Shown here piece after piece: positions 9,605 to 22,183 of a DNA stretch of 64,000 bases. Position numbers and translations under genes: made by a program. The DNA lies in contig CM038040.1 of NCBI GenBank assembly GCA_021397845.1, positions 49,467,088 through 49,531,087 on the forward strand, in the 5' to 3' direction. The DNA comes from Areca catechu (lineage: Eukaryota; Streptophyta; Magnoliopsida; Arecales; Arecaceae). Below the pieces are notes generated by a model. That model did no database searches, had not been told where the DNA came from, and saw only the letters and a program-made list of their open reading frames with translations. Position 1 is the stretch's first letter. Each line of letters starts with the position of its first letter.

Positions 9605-10700
9605 CAGGGATCGACGCCCCAAAATTTTGGTTACCGCAGTTGATCAGGAGTCGCCTCATGCAATCAAAAAGTCATCTCATGCATTAGATATGTAGTTTAA
9701 GTAGAAGTTTGGAGTCGTCTCCAAGTTACCAGGAGCTATCTCCACGGGACTGAGCAAATTAACTAACTTGAAGAGCTGTCTCCACTGATCATCAATTCAT
9801 CAATGATGGTTTAAAAATTTGAATTTAAAAACTCCTAATGATTAAGAGCCATCTCCTCACTTAGAGTTGCCTCTCCTCCCGGCAAGGAGAATGGTGTGAT
9901 GGCTACGAGTGACCACCCACATGTTGGGTTGGCGTTACGTTAAATATATAAAATAAAAACCTCCCCCCATTGCACGGCACACGTAGATTGCACCCATACA
10001 TTTTATTTTATTTATTTTATTTTTTTAATTAATTTTAAATTTAATTTTGTGACTATCATAATGACTAGTGAAGGATCTTTTAAATTTTTTTTATAATTTT
10101 AAATGTATAAATAGGCTTTTACCCCAGTTTTATGGAGCATTCAAAAATTTTAAGCTCTTTCTTTCCTATATTTTTCTATTCTAAAAATTTTTAAAATTTT
10201 TTTTCCCTCTTACTTTTTTTATTTTGAAATTTTTGGACTGAAGACAAGTAATCGGCATCCATTCGAGATTGTGCTACTGACAGGCGTTAGAGTTTTGACT
10301 TCCGGATTGTATCTTGGAGGAGAGTATATGGTCCAATCATTCTTCCTAACTTTATTCTATTGTATTTGAAATTATTTTGTTATACCAAAATTATTCTGCC
10401 ATACATGCCTTAAAAAATTATTTTCAAATATTTTTAAAATTTTATATATATATATATATATATTTTCTATACATTACAAATAACAGTCTAAAGAAGATTT
10501 TGATATAATTTGTAGTGCATTTATATAAATATAATTATTTGTATTTAATTATGATTTACTTATCTTGCATATTTTATTTTTTTAAAAAAATATTTTTTTG
10601 GTTATTTATAGTATAATATCTATTTTTTTATATTATACAAAATTAATTGAAAATCCTCACTGAACCTATGCTGCAGTATGTAAATTAATTTTTAAAAGAC
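9605..10700 (+). mobile_element. Probable 5' LTR of decayed copia element
   Basis: Non-coding block with repeated 'gagtcgtctcc'-type motifs (9,550-9,870), a TATA box 'tataaata' at 10,106 and a T-rich leader. It lies 240-1,300 bp upstream of copia gag in the same orientation. No tRNA primer site or matching 3' LTR was found, so the ends are uncertain. A (TA)n run occupies 10,441-10,464. Confidence 0.45.
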
Positions 10701-10939
10701 TGCACAAACAAATTAATCAAAATTTTTAGGATTTAGAGATAAATAACTTAATTAAAAATCTTAACAGGTCCAATCACATTGGTGATCATTTTAATAAAAT
10801 CTTAATTTTTAAAAAATATATGAGACATTTTTAGAAATACAAAAAAAATGTTTGAATTATTTAAATAATTTCTCAACAAAATTATTTTTATTTTTCAAAT
10901 CTTTCTCTCTGAACCTCACTTGGATCCAATGATAATCCT

Positions 10940-12310
10940 TAGAGATGACATCATTGGTCTTAAACCCGAAAAATTTTATGAATCTTATTCTAGGAGGTGG
11001 CAAAGCCAAATGAAGTTTTGGCTAATTATCTTATATCTTTGGTCAGTAATTGACCAGTTCGTCTGTTCCTCTAGTTCAACCATACCAACTATTCAATAAG
11101 AGGATTATATATGTAAAGGTAGAATCTTTAGTACCATTTCCGACTCACTCTATGATATTTACTTGTTAGTCAAGAGTGCAAAGGAATTATGAAATACCTT
11201 AGAGTCTAAGTATGGCATTGATGATGCCGAGTTGAACGATTCAACACTACATTATTCCTCAGATTTAATATAGTAGAAAACAAATCCATCAATGACTAAC
11301 TTCACCAATTCCAAGAGTACCTTAGAAAACTTCAAGCCAATGGAGACAAATTCTCTGAAGGATTTAAGATCTCCAGCCTTCTAGATAAAATGCCTCCTTC
11401 TTGGAATGACTTTGTAAAAAATCAGCTCCAAAAATAAGAAGAGCTAACATCAGCACAACTTTTAAATTCAATCAGGATAGAAAACCAATATAGATCTAAA
11501 ATCTAACAAACTAGAATTCCAAGTGTTCAAGCTAATCTAACCCAACAATATTAGACCAACAACAATACTAAACCAAAATCAAAACCTATATTTCAACTAA
11601 ACCACCAATACCGATCAAACCAACTTAACCAGCCTAACCCAAACAAGTTCAAATCCAAAGGTAAAACCTTTAAAGCCAATAACACTTGATTCAACAAGCC
11701 TACCCAAGGTTTAAGCAAAAGGTTTTGCTTTGTATGCAGGAGGGCAAACCATCTTGCAAGAAATTGCTTTCATAGGAAGAATGAGCCTTTTCGCAAGCCT
11801 TCTGCTTTTTTCGGATGCCAAGCTCATGTAGTTGAAGGTCCAAAAGACTCCAGCTTTAGATCAGTAAGCTTGAACCCTGAAATTAATGTTACTTCTTCCA
11901 ACCTTGATTGGTGGTTGGATTCAGAAGCTAATATTCATATTTATTTTGATCGTTTCTAGTTCAATATTTTTCAGAACTCAAATAAAGAAGGTGTAATCCT
12001 AGGAAACAACACAGTCACCAGGATCCCTAGGATCATGGAACAAGATCGAGTCAACCTGAAAATGACATCAGGAAAAGTTTTCATCCTGACAGATGCACTA
12101 TACATTCCAGAGATCTTATGAAAACTTTGTTAGCGGGTCTCAGCTGGTTCAGAGGGGATATAAAATTATCCTTAGATACAATAAAGTTGTAATAACCAAG
12201 AATAATGTATTCATAGGAAAAGGATATGTAAGTGAAGGCTTATTTAAACTAAATGTAATAAATCCTTTTATTTATAAATTTGAGAATCAAATTTATTTTA
12301 TAAATAAGTT
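10940..12310 (+). pseudogene. Copia gag-protease remnant
   Basis: Broken frames encode a copia gag starting near FYESYSRRWQSQMKFWL (10,970). A CCHC zinc knuckle lies at 11,726-11,767 (C-x2-C-x4-H-x4-C, CFVCRRANHLARNC). A protease active-site relic follows at 11,912 (WWLDSEANIHI), where the DSG triad reads DSE. The open stretch 12,093-12,317 covers the post-protease region (FVSGSQLVQRGYKI). Stops and frameshifts throughout. Confidence 0.75.
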
Positions 12311-13740
12311 TAAATAAAATTTATGGCATGACAAGTTGGGTCATGTATACTTAGAAAAGGTTAAACACATGATAGAATTAAAACTAATTCCTAAATCAAA
12401 CTTAGATTTATCTAAATACGAAACATGTACTGAATTTAAATAACCAAGAAAATCATTCAAACTAGTTAAAAAAATTTTCAATCTTGGAGTTAATACAAGT
12501 GATGTATGTGACTCCATCAAGACTGCAACCTGTGATGGCAATAGGTATATAGTGACCTTTATAGATGAATTTTCTATATATTATTATTGTTACCTAATTA
12601 AATCTAAAATGAAACCTTCAACAAGTTTAAAATTTATAAGAGTAAAGTAAAAAATTAACAAGAAAAAAAGATTAAAATTCTTAGATCTGATAAAGGAGTG
12701 GAGTATACCTTGAATGAATTCTTCCAATTTTATCAAGAATATAGTATAATTCATCAAGTGACTGCTCCTTACTATTCACAGTTCAACAATGTAGCTAAGC
12801 ATAAAACTGTACCCTCATGGATATGGTAAATATTATGTTTATTAATTTCGACTTATCTAAGAACTTATGGGGAAAGCTCTTCTATCTTTTTGCTTCATCC
12901 TAAATGGGATACCTATTAAAGATAGTGGCAATACTCCTTATAAACTTTAGAAAATGACTCATAACCTAGACTTTCTCAAAGTATGGGGGTGCCTAACTAA
13001 AGTTAATATCCCTGAACCTAAAAAGAAAAAAACTAGGATCTAAGTCCATAGATACCGTATTTATAATCTATGCCCAAAATAGCAGTGCCTATAGATTCTT
13101 AGTAATAAAATCAGATATTAGTGATATAGTTAACAACTCAATCTTAGAAGCTAGAAATGTCTCTTTCTTCGAAGATATATTTTCTTTTAAGACTCGAATT
13201 TCTAGATTCCTAAAATATGAACCATCTTCCTCTAAAGTTATAGAACAAAAATTAGAAAATAAATCTGAATTAAGAAGTAAAAGAAAGAGTTGAAAAATAT
13301 TTTAGAGAAGACTTCTTTACATTCTTAGTAAAGGGTAAACTTTCTATATATGATGAGACGATATAGTCATCAGAATCATCATATTAGAAGGAAGTCATAG
13401 ATAGTGAAATTCAATTAATTCTATAAAATAAAACTTGGATTTTAATTGATTTACCTCCAAGAAACAAACTTATAGAAATAAAATATATTTTTAAAAGAAA
13501 ATTAATGCTAGATGGAATGATAGAAAGATATAAAGCTATATTAGTAGTAAAAAGGTTTAACCAAAAGAAAGGCATATATTCTTTTGATACCTATGCTCCT
13601 GTAGCAAGAATAACTATTATAAAAATTTTAATAGCTTTAACCTCAATTTATAAATTAATAATCCATTAAATGTATATAAAAACTACATTCTTAAATGAAA
13701 AATTAGAAGAAGAAATCTAATAGTTATTAAAAATATTTTA
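12311..13740 (+). pseudogene. Copia integrase / reverse transcriptase remnant
   Basis: Fragments in shifting frames match the copia order: a pre-integrase block (LWHDKLGHVYLEKVKHM at about 12,320), integrase core (GNRYIVTFIDEFS at 12,538), WGCLTKVNIPEP near 12,990, then RT (WILIDLPPRNKLIEIKYIFKR at 13,437 and FDTYAPVARITIIKILIAL at 13,583). Similarity stops near 13,740, so the RT catalytic box, RNase H and 3' LTR are missing. Stops are dense, so this is one of the oldest insertions here. Confidence 0.75.
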
Positions 13741-13837
13741 ATTAACTCAACTTTATGTAATTAAAACTAATACTTTTATGTAGTGTTTTATAGAAAATGA
13801 TTATATTAATGAGAAGAACTTGATTTTAGGACTCTAA
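13741..13837. other. Short unassigned spacer
   Basis: AT-rich and probably the last remnant of the copia element; no clear feature. Confidence 0.3.
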
Positions 13838-15254
13838 TGATGCAAACGACACTCAAATCGGACTTGAAATGAGTTCAGAAATAAATTTTAAAGAATTAAA
13901 CAAGGAATGTATGAATTTTGGAATAGCCGGTCCACAATGGACCGGCCGCTTGGTCTATAGTTTGCCCAATGGTCCACAGGACGCCATGGCCATGGTTCAT
14001 GAAACAGAGCCATGGACCATGAAGCCCGGTTTGAGCCGAAACTCACCAGAATTGCTGCCCCGCCACCGTCCAAGCCTCCCGCATGTTCTGTGCCAACCGG
14101 AGAAGCCTTTAATAGCTGCAAAAACCACCGGAAAAGCGCTGTGCCTTTCTTTCTTCATTGCTATTCCACGGTTCTCAAGCAGCAAATTTCCCAAGCTACC
14201 GGACCTCCTGCCCAATCCATCGCCGGTGGGAGAAGTCGCAGGTGCCCTTTCCCTCACCGCCGAGAAGGCTCCTATGGCCGAAATCCATGATGATCCCAAG
14301 CCATCAATCACTTGCAACATCCCTCTCCTCGCTGTCCCTATTCAACCACGCTGCCCGTCGCCGGCCACGCCGCGCTGCCCATCGCCGACCATGCCTCTGC
14401 TGTCCAAGCTACCTGAATTCGTTGGAGCCGTTGGTCCGTTGGAATGATGAGAACTGACTGGGAGTTGAGCCATTAGATCGTTGGAACAAGCTGGAGTTCG
14501 CTGGATCGTTGAAACTGAATGAAGTTGGAGTAGTTGGAACTCGGTTGGAACAGTGGAACAAATTTTTGTTGAAGAAACTGTAGGTTGTTGACACTCTCTG
14601 CATATAAAATCCCCCTTGATCTCAAGGGGAAGGGGGAGTTCGGAGATCAGTCCATCAATCCAGAAGCATACAGCCCTCCTCTTCTCTCAATTCCTTCTCC
14701 ATTCCACTCCAGTTCTCTCTTCTCCATTTTTCTTTTCCTTGCTTTCACTCTCTTTCATCTTTCTGACCCCCTCCATCCTGATTGGTTCCTACTCCCACTA
14801 CATTGGCCCTGGTTCCCCACTCTCCGCTCTCCACCGCATCTCCAGATTGCTCCATCTTCTGGTATCTTTGGATATGGTGCAGCTTCACTCTGGAAGCCTG
14901 TTTGGAAAAAGGAATTTATATTTTAGATATGTTCATTTGATGTACTTCTCATTTTATGAAATAAAAGGAGCTTCCAATTAATTCATATTTTTCTTTATCA
15001 TGTTTAAAGCAGATTCATGAGCAGTGATAAGCTTTTGATATAAGTTTCTCTATGTGAATATAATTTTGATTGATCTATTCCTAAAAGGAATTGGTCGTGA
15101 TCTACGGGTACAGGCCGTACTCTCATTAAGATAGATCATATCTGGATTATTTTCACTGTTATTTTGACTGATCTATTCATAAAAGGGATGGGCCATAATC
15201 TACGGGTACGGGTTGTACTCTCGTTAAGATAGATTATATATGTATTAATTTTGA
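13838..15254 (+). mobile_element. LTR-like block, possible chromovirus LTR
   Basis: Starts TGATGCAAACGAC right after the decayed copia. It contains a GC-rich U3-like part (13,930-14,420, with nested 'ccatggac' palindromes), a TATA box (TATAAAA at 14,603), then a CT-rich leader. It ends at the boundary with the next Tat LTR, with no coding domain attached. The 192-residue + ORF at 13,869-14,447 lies wholly within the U3-like part and shows no domain. Assignment rests on architecture alone. Confidence 0.45.
15063..15254 (+). repeat. 98-bp tandem duplication
   Basis: 'tgatctattc' starts at 15,071 and 15,169. Both copies continue with 'gatctacgggtac' or 'aatctacgggtac' and then 'ttaagatagat'. 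Two diverged copies at the end of the LTR-like block. Confidence 0.9.
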
Positions 15255-15349
15255 TGTAGCAAGATCGCTGACATAGAGCCCCGCTCAGATCCAACTAGCG
15301 GCTATGCTGGCGGACGGTACCACCTGGATAAAGATCCTGGTGAGGCCAC

Positions 15350-15835
15350 CTCCAGTCTGGGCCCCTCGTATCGGAGCGGCTTCCCCGAGGTCAAGCCTCG
15401 ATCGAGGTTATGCCCTCGATCTTCGCACCCCTCGCACCGGAGCGACTCCCCCGAGGTCGAGCCCCAATCGAGATTATGCCCTCGTTCTTCGTGCCCCTCA
15501 CACTGGAGCGGCTCCCCTGAGGTTGAGCCCCGGTCGAGGTCGCACCCTCGTTCTTTATGCCCCTCGCACCATAGTGGCTCCCTTGAGGTTCAATCCCAGT
15601 CGAGGTCATGCCCTCGATCTTCGTGCCCCTCGCACCAGAACAGCTCCCCCGAGGTCGAGCCCCGGTCGAGGTCGTGCCCTCATTCTTCATGCCCCTCTCA
15701 TCGGAGCAACTCCCCCGAGGTCGAGCCCCGGTTGAGGTCGTGCCCTCGTTCTTCGTGCCCCTCGCACCGGAGTGGCTCTCCCGAGGTAGAACCCCAACCA
15801 AGGTCGCACCCTCGCTCTTCGGGCCTTTAGCAGGC
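15350..15835 (+). repeat. 66-bp tandem array in LTR U3, 7 copies
   Basis: Units start near 15,373, 15,439, 15,505, 15,571, 15,637, 15,703 and 15,769, each carrying 'cccgaggtcgagccccggtc' or a variant. The 68-bp units at 34,325 and 35,931 are related. The periodic ORFs on both strands result from the period being a multiple of three. Confidence 0.95.
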
Positions 15836-16558
15836 ATCAAGTTCCACCCCGCTCAAGGTCGATTTCTAGTCAAAGTCAACCTCTTCCCCGGATTCAGGTT
15901 TGAATGTTTCAGGTGAACACGATCTCTCCCTCGAGTACCCCAGGGTGGATGGGCAATGGCGCTGGCAAGTGGTGACACCGCCCTTACCCTGGCATGATGC
16001 GAGAAGGCTGACACACCTGACGGATGATGGCACACCGTTTGGAACCTCTGAAGGAATGGTGCCCCACTATCGCATGCCAACTGTGGCCCCCTGCAAAATG
16101 GCATTTCATCGGGGCATGACGGCTTGCAGAGGAGCATCCCACCAGAGCACTAGGTCACGTAGCCCACTGTCGGCACTACCTAGGAAAGGGAGCTCCACTC
16201 GAGATGCAGAGCCCTTCTACCCACCATCCGTGCTGCCCAAAAAAAGAAGGTTTCGCCAGGAAATTTAGATCCTATAGCGTCTGCCCCAGGACCGGTGCCC
16301 TGCTAGGTCCCCATAAATGGTGGGACGATGCCAGAAAGAAGCAGCGCTCTGTCGGAGTGTCAGGATCCGTGGCATATCTCTCTACCATGAAAAGGATGCA
16401 CACTCCTCCATGCTCTACTGACTTAGCCAGTAACAAGCACCCTCCGGGCTTGGGGCAGGCGGGAAGGGGGAGGAGTGCAAACCTACATCTTACTCGTGCA
16501 AGAGGCACCCGAGGGAGGCCAAGGCAAAACTCCGGACCTCACTCGAGGTGCCGCTCGT

Positions 16559-16569
16559 CTATAAAAAAA
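16559..16569 (+). promoter_or_regulatory. LTR TATA box (Tat-II)
   Basis: CTATAAAAAAA downstream of the 66-bp array. The equivalent site in the 3' LTR (about 36,610) reads 'ctaaaaag', so it is decayed there. Confidence 0.5.
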
Positions 16570-17689
16570 CCAAACAGGGCCTCCAGTAAAGGTAAGCAAG
16601 AAGGGGCAGGCAATTTAGTAAGGCTCGAAGCACACTAGGAGCACTCGAGAACTCCTGGTCCCGGAGAGAGTTCCAGCGACCACGGCCAACCTTGCTCATG
16701 CCCTCCTTCTTGACCTAAACCTCTACTTCATCATCTTTTCAAGACCTCTGAGAGTAGAGACCGCTTCGGGATCCACCAAGGAGGATCTGTTTTCCTAGAT
16801 CGTCCACTAACTTGATTATCAGAGTACCCCCACCGGGATCCCCGGCCCGGGTCTCCCTTTTTTTGTAGGTCTGGGCACGCGCATTGGATGCTGAGCGGGA
16901 AAGCCACTAACCGATGCCACACGAGGCTGCAGGCCATGACGATCCAAGCGACAATAGATTGGCATGCCAGGAGGGGGGACGGTCTCAAGTTAAGCCAGTC
17001 TCCCACCACTAGAGTAGATCTGCCCACAACATGGTGGTGATGCGTGTGCGAGAAGCCTCCACTAGCCGTACAGGGGATCCTCCTTCCCACGGAAGCCCAC
17101 ACAGTCCGGAGAGGGAGCTCCCCGCTCCATCACCGCCGCCTCCAATGGACCTCCAACTTACTGCACTCGCCAGCAGGTCCAGACATTGACCATGGCAGTG
17201 CGACAGCTGCATCATCAGCATCGATCCTTGGCCACCCAGCAGCAGTCATGAACCCGTGCGACTCAGGCCACTTGCCCCCGCGGTAGCTTGCGTTCCTTCC
17301 AGGGAAGGCAATCCCACTCGCGGGCCACATCCGATCACCGGGGAAGCCTTCGGACCCCGGGAAAGAGATAGTGGAGTGGATCGATTGATCGAGAGAGCCG
17401 ATCTCCGGTCTCCGATCGCATCATTGCCAGGCATCACAAGCACCATCAAGGCAAGGCCCCTCGGCACGACCCTCCCTAATCGTTGTCTCCTTCTCCTCCA
17501 ACAGCCTCGGTATAAGGCTCCACCGAGGCTATCAAGCACTAGGCTGAGAGATTCCTGGAGGAGCAAGAGCGCAAGCTGGTTGAGCTGTCCCGCCAGCTTG
17601 CCAATATACAGGGCTCCTCACGCGAGCCAGCAGGCTATGATGCCCACCTCCTTCTCCCGAGAAATCTAAGAGGAACCAGTCTCTAGCCA

Positions 17690-18540
17690 GTTCTGCATGC
17701 CTCAGGTGAATCCCTACAATGGGACCACCAACCCCCTGGTCTACCTGGAGAGTTACAAGGCTCTCATAAGAGTCTAGAGGGTGATTGATGCCCTCATCTG
17801 CATCACCTTGCCGGCTACTCTTCGAGAGGCTGCTTGAGTTTGGTATACTTGCCTTGAGCCCGAAAGCATCAACTTCTTAGCATAGTTGGAGCGAAATTTG
17901 GTGGCGCACTTCGACACCTGTCGAAAGGTGCCGCGAGAAGGCGACAACCTCTTCTCTATTTGGCAATAGGACCATGAGTCCTTGCACGACTACATGTCCC
18001 GCTTCAAAGTTACCACCCTGGAGATCTATAACTTGGATGAGCTCGTTGCCATGCTGGCATTGAAGAGGAGGCTTAGAACCTCCCGTCTGACCTACTCCCT
18101 AGAAAGAAGCCGCCAAAAACCTACTCTGAGCTCCTCCTCCGGGTCCATAAGTACATCCGGGTGGAGGAGGTGAATCAGACTGGAAGGGAGTTAGACAAGA
18201 GGCCCTTGAAGAAACAATCACAGGGAGAAGCCTCCGGGACACAGAGGCCCGTATCAGCCCTGAACCTTTGGACAGGCCTGAAGTCGAAGAGTGCCCTCAT
18301 TTCAAAAAAAAAGATATACTCCTCTCCTCGCTCCAAGGTCCAAGATTCTCATGGAGATTGAGGACGAGCGCTATCTATGCCGCCCTCCCCCGTTGAGGCC
18401 ATCCAGTGGCCACGATAAATCAAAGTACTGTCAGTTCCACCCCGACCATGGCCACGATACCGAGGAATGCCACTACCTCAAAAGGAAGATTGAAGCTTGA
18501 TAAGAAGAGGCTACCTCAAAAAGTTCGTGGGGGGCAAGGC
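17690..18540 (+). pseudogene. Tat-II gag remnant
   Basis: The gypsy gag domain is clear from 17,708 (NPYNGTTNPLVYLESYKAL) through HDYMSRFKVTTLEIYNLDEL (17,982-18,041) to the Ser/Arg-rich stretch ending near 18,180. A downstream zinc-finger-like block follows (YCQFHPDHGHDTEECHYLKRK, about 18,427-18,490) in another frame. At least three stops and two frameshifts interrupt it. The stretch 16,966-17,690 is non-coding leader with GC-rich shadow ORFs only. Confidence 0.8.
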
Positions 18541-18709
18541 TCTGGTGGAACCTCAGGCGCTTGCAGCTCTCCCCCTGTTGACAACCGACCTATTGAGAAG
18601 CCGGAGGGCATGATATCCTGGGAGATTGAGTGGGCCTCAAAAAGGACCAGGGCGAGGGAGGGGTCAGAGAATGTACTCCCCTTTATGAGGGAAAGGAAAA
18701 CTAGGATGT

Positions 18710-18946
18710 AAAATATAAATAACAATGCCATTGTCATCGAGATGACGATAACAAGGCACCCTGTAAAGCACATTATGGTCGATAGTGGAAGTTCGATTGA
18801 TGTCCTTTTTTACGATGCCTTCTCCAAGATAATTCTGTCTCTTGCCTAGCTGAAGCTGGTTCACATCCCCCTTATCGGTTTCACCAGAGATTCAGTGGGA
18901 GTTGAGGGGGAGATCACTCTCCCGGTCACTGTCGGGTCACCACTTA
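18710..18946 (+). pseudogene. Tat-II protease, truncated
   Basis: A retropepsin-like frame holds an intact active-site triad (MVDSGSSIDVLFYDAF, DSG at 18,781-18,789), followed by VGVEGEITLPVTV. One stop lies near 18,850. The frame is cut at 18,946 by the incoming LTR. Confidence 0.8.
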
Positions 18947-19733
18947 TGTTGACTCTGGTCTTGATTTTGATTATTAACAAAACATGTAAGTACATATGAG
19001 TACTAATTATATTTTTAAGTGTGTTTATCAGATCTTAGTACTCATCCATGTTGAATGAAAAAATCCATGTTTTCAGTTGAAGAAAGTCCTTAAATTAATG
19101 AAAAATCAAGTATATGAACTTTGGAATTGATATAGAAGAACTTGAAGAGGCTAAAAATCAATTTTGGAGAAGTTTCAGCAAGTTTTAGCACTGGCACATT
19201 CAAGTGTGGACTCAAAGTGTTGACTCAAGGCCTGAGAATAAGAAAAAGACAGAAGATTATCAAACTATAATTCTTTCCTTGAGCTGACCTAAGTGTCGAC
19301 TCATAAGGTTGACTCATGGGAAGTATCGACTTATGAAAAAAATTCAGAAAATTCAAGTATCGACACTTGGTGTAACGGCTAGTTTTTCAGAAATATAGAA
19401 TTGATTCTAACTTGCTTCAAATGGCTAGTTTTTCATTCCCAATGGTCATAAACAGTCATCTATGGGTTGGAGAGCTATATAAATACCAAAAATCAAATGG
19501 GAAAGCAATCCTTTGAGAGAAAAATTTCATACACTTCAAGGATTCATATTTTGAGTGATTTAAGCCTTCAAGCTTCCAAGTTTCAAAGAGAGCATCCAAA
19601 GTCTACATCCTCAAGCATCATTCAAAGGCTTCAACAACTTGAAGAGAAGCTTCTTCATCAATTTCCAAGGGTCTTTGCCATCCTTATGGGATCCAAAGGT
19701 GACAGCGATCCAAGAAGCTAAAGATGTAGAAAC
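18947..19733 (+). mobile_element. SIRE-like copia LTR fragment, + orientation
   Basis: Starts TGTTGACTCTGG and shares its first bases with the solo LTR at 34,489-35,930 read on the minus strand (both have 'tgattattaacaaaa' or 'tgatgattaacaaaa'). It contains decayed GTCGAC-type motifs (19,200-19,370), a TATA box 'tatataaat' at 19,476 and an R/U5-like part. It is cut at 19,733 by the chromovirus LTR. About half the length of the solo copy. Confidence 0.65.
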
Positions 19734-21297
19734 TGATACGGGATGATTCTAAAATTGCTAAATATGCTAGAAAAATAGTAAACTAATTTTTTTATATTTT
19801 TTATAATTTTAATTTGTAAGCTACATTTTCAAAATCAAGTAAAGACTAGTAGGAAGAGTAGCAATGCAAAGAATCATCATAATCGCAGGCATGCTCATGC
19901 AAAATAATAAAAGCTAGGATCCGATAATTGAGAAATTCTCGGCTTAGGATAGCTAACCTTCAATCAAAATAGAAATTAAGAGTAGGGAAGTTTGTACCAA
20001 TCAGAGATTGAAGAACTAGCTGTTGAAAAGATCACTCAACACTCAGATTGGAGCCTGGATGATGAAGCTTTAGTTCCCTTGAAGTAGAAGGCTGATCTGG
20101 GTGGTAATGAAGGCAAAGAAAGCCTTCTCTGGGGAGGGGAAATACCTCGGGGATCCTGCACGCGTCAGAGGTTAATCAAAAAAATAAATAAACAAAGAAA
20201 AGAAACTAGGGTTTTGAGGGAATCAAGATTAGGGTTAGAAGAGCTGGCGGCCTAGGGAAGGAGATGATCCTTGGCTTGTTGGGCGGCTAGGGCTTCTTCT
20301 CCTTGGGTGTGGCTAATGAAGACTTGGGTTTGGTAGCAAGGGTCGGCTAGGGCACACAAGAACAACCACAAAACATAAGAACACCAACACAAGAACACAA
20401 AACAAGCTCGCAAGCTCAAAATTTGAGCAGGGTTTTATTTCATAAGATTGAAGTACTTACAAGAAGAAGAGGGGTGGGATATTTATAGAGTTCTCATGTC
20501 CTCTCCTTGTTAGGATTTTAGTTCTCTTATAGTTAGGATAGGTTTACGTACTTTGAATTTGAGAAAAACTATACAACTAACCTAAAACTAGGAGTACATA
20601 GTTTGCATGAAAATAAAACTAGTTTTCCTTCTTTCATTTGGACTCTTCCTCCTAGTTTGGACTTGATCAACCTATGAAGGACTCCTCTCCTTGGCGTGTT
20701 AGGCTTCAAGGGGCAGCAAAGAGGTCGACCAAAGGGAAGGGCGCATGGGCTTTTGGCCTTTTGGAAGCTGGGGTGCCTGGGGCCTAGAGCAGGTATATAC
20801 CCGGTATCAAAATAGCTTCTTGGTTCTTAAGTACTTGGGCTTGATTCTTGGGTTTGGGATTTCAAGGCCTGGGGTGCTGGAATATCCTGAAAATCATGGG
20901 GTGCCCTGGTCTAGAAATATACTCTAGCATCTCGAGGGAATTTTGGCATCTAGAAAGCATCTGGAGGAAATTAGGGCATCTAGAAGGCATCTGGAGGGCA
21001 TCTAGGACTCTAAGGTGACAAATTAGGCCTCATAAGCTGATGTAAATGTCTCTGGCTCCTAGATGATGCCTGGTGAAACTCCAAAATAGGATATCCTCTT
21101 CTCCTGTATAAAAATTAGACTCTTACTGGATTCATTCACATGTATAGGACTCAATGACTAGACTAGGTTAAGACAAATCAACTAGTATCAACTTATTACA
21201 TGACTCAATCTATTTGTTACAAAATTGTGACACATGACTAAGGTTCTAAAAATCATAATCAGTATACCAAATGGGATCCAGTGATCTGTGTCTGATC
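19734..21297 (-). mobile_element. Left (3') LTR of chromovirus
   Basis: Begins tgatacgggatgattctaa and matches 24,849-24,921 plus 30,837-32,096 over its length. It has about 230 bp (20,690-20,925) that the other LTR lacks. A 'gcatctagaag'-type motif is repeated at 20,930-21,005. The inner end is set where the two LTRs stop matching (near 'tgtgtctgatc'), so the exact base is uncertain. Confidence 0.75.
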
Positions 21298-21299
21298 CT

Positions 21300-21835
21300 G
21301 GTGTCCCCACCAATTCTTCTAGGACGAGAGGAACTCGACCCCATCGAGTAAGGATCAATTTGGCTCTCATACTGCTCAAGGAGGATTTGGGTTGAGACGC
21401 TGCAGATCCTCACAGGTGCTCCACAAGTCCTCAGATTACGGTCGACCTTGCCAACGAACCAAATACCTCTAATAGCCCCTATCTCGGGTACCAATAGCTT
21501 GATCGTTCAGGATTCTCTCAATCTTTTTCTCACCAATAGGCCAAATTGTATGTGGATACTCTGGGATGGGTTCTCTCTCAAAGGAAGGGATAGGCTCAAG
21601 GTGCTCGCTAGGTATCACTGTTGGTTCTCTATACTCTACAAGGTCTGAGATGTTGAAGGTGGAGCTAATACCTAAATCAGGTAGTAACTCAAGCACATAG
21701 GCATTGGGTCCAACTCTTTTTATTATTTTGAATGGGCTAGCTTTGCGAGCATGAAATCTCTTTACGATCACAAAATTTTCTATAGAAAATTTCTTGACTT
21801 TCTTTTGGGAATTAGCCAAGTTCTTATATGTTTCA
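21300..21835 (-). pseudogene. Integrase C-terminus with chromodomain relic
   Basis: On the minus strand: VIKRFHARK-like and RVGPNAYVLELLPDLGISS, then FNISDLVEYREP, then IERILNDQAI, which starts a chromodomain. After a frameshift near 21,480 the other frame supplies the chromodomain end (RYLVRW and LLEQYES), with a stop inside. The coding end overlaps the polypurine region beside the LTR. This identifies the element as a chromovirus; such domains are known to guide insertion to heterochromatin. Confidence 0.8.
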
Positions 21836-22183
21836 TTACTTAGATTAATCTTTGGCTAAGTTCCTGATGCAGATGCAAATATGCTCGACACATGTAGACT
21901 CTTAACAGATGATGCAGGGGACTCACGCTAACACCTAATGACATGCAGACAAAACACCTAATGTGGGCAAATAGCTCATGCTAACACTTATTGATATGCA
22001 AATTTTATTAAACCCTACATTACAACTATGGGTTTAACCTTTTGCCAGGTGGGTGACATGCAAATGAGAATGGTGCGTAGACTTTTACTAAGTGCCAAAA
22101 GGTCCTCCAAAAGTAAGATGCAAATATGACATGCTCAATGAATGCATGCATTATACTTGCCTCTATAAAATGCAGATGAATGG
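21836..22183. other. Chromovirus internal remnant, non-coding
   Basis: No domain seen. A weak internal repeat ('gctaacacctaatgacatgca' like 'gctaacacttattgatatgca') is present near 21,927-22,005. This is probably the deletion scar between gag and integrase. Confidence 0.4.

Larger units (their letters stand above)
15255..16965 (+). mobile_element. 5' LTR of Tat-II
   Basis: Begins TGTAGCAAGATC. It holds a 66-bp array, a TATA box at 16,559, and an R/U5 part resembling 36,590-37,010. The right limit is judged from where similarity with the 3' copy fades, so it is uncertain by perhaps 100 bp. GC-rich ORFs here on both strands are shadows without domains. Confidence 0.6.
15255..18946 (+). mobile_element. 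Tat-type gypsy element Tat-II, left part
   Basis: A 5' LTR, leader, gag and protease lie in order on the + strand. The element is interrupted at 18,947 by a SIRE-like LTR starting TGTTG. Its likely right part (antisense ORF, polypurine tract, 3' LTR) resumes near 32,097, based on matching LTR starts (TGTAGCAAGATC here, TGTGGCAAGATC at 34,240) and the same internal repeat type. RT, RNase H and integrase are absent from both parts. Confidence 0.7.

Noticed and set aside
13869..14447. 192-residue + strand ORF in the LTR-like block
   Set aside because: GC-rich U3-like DNA is open in several frames at once, with no domain and no conserved start context.
15304..15840. Overlapping ORFs on both strands with repeated peptides
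   Set aside because: The 66-bp unit is a multiple of three, so any stop-free unit stays open; this is an array and not a repeat protein.
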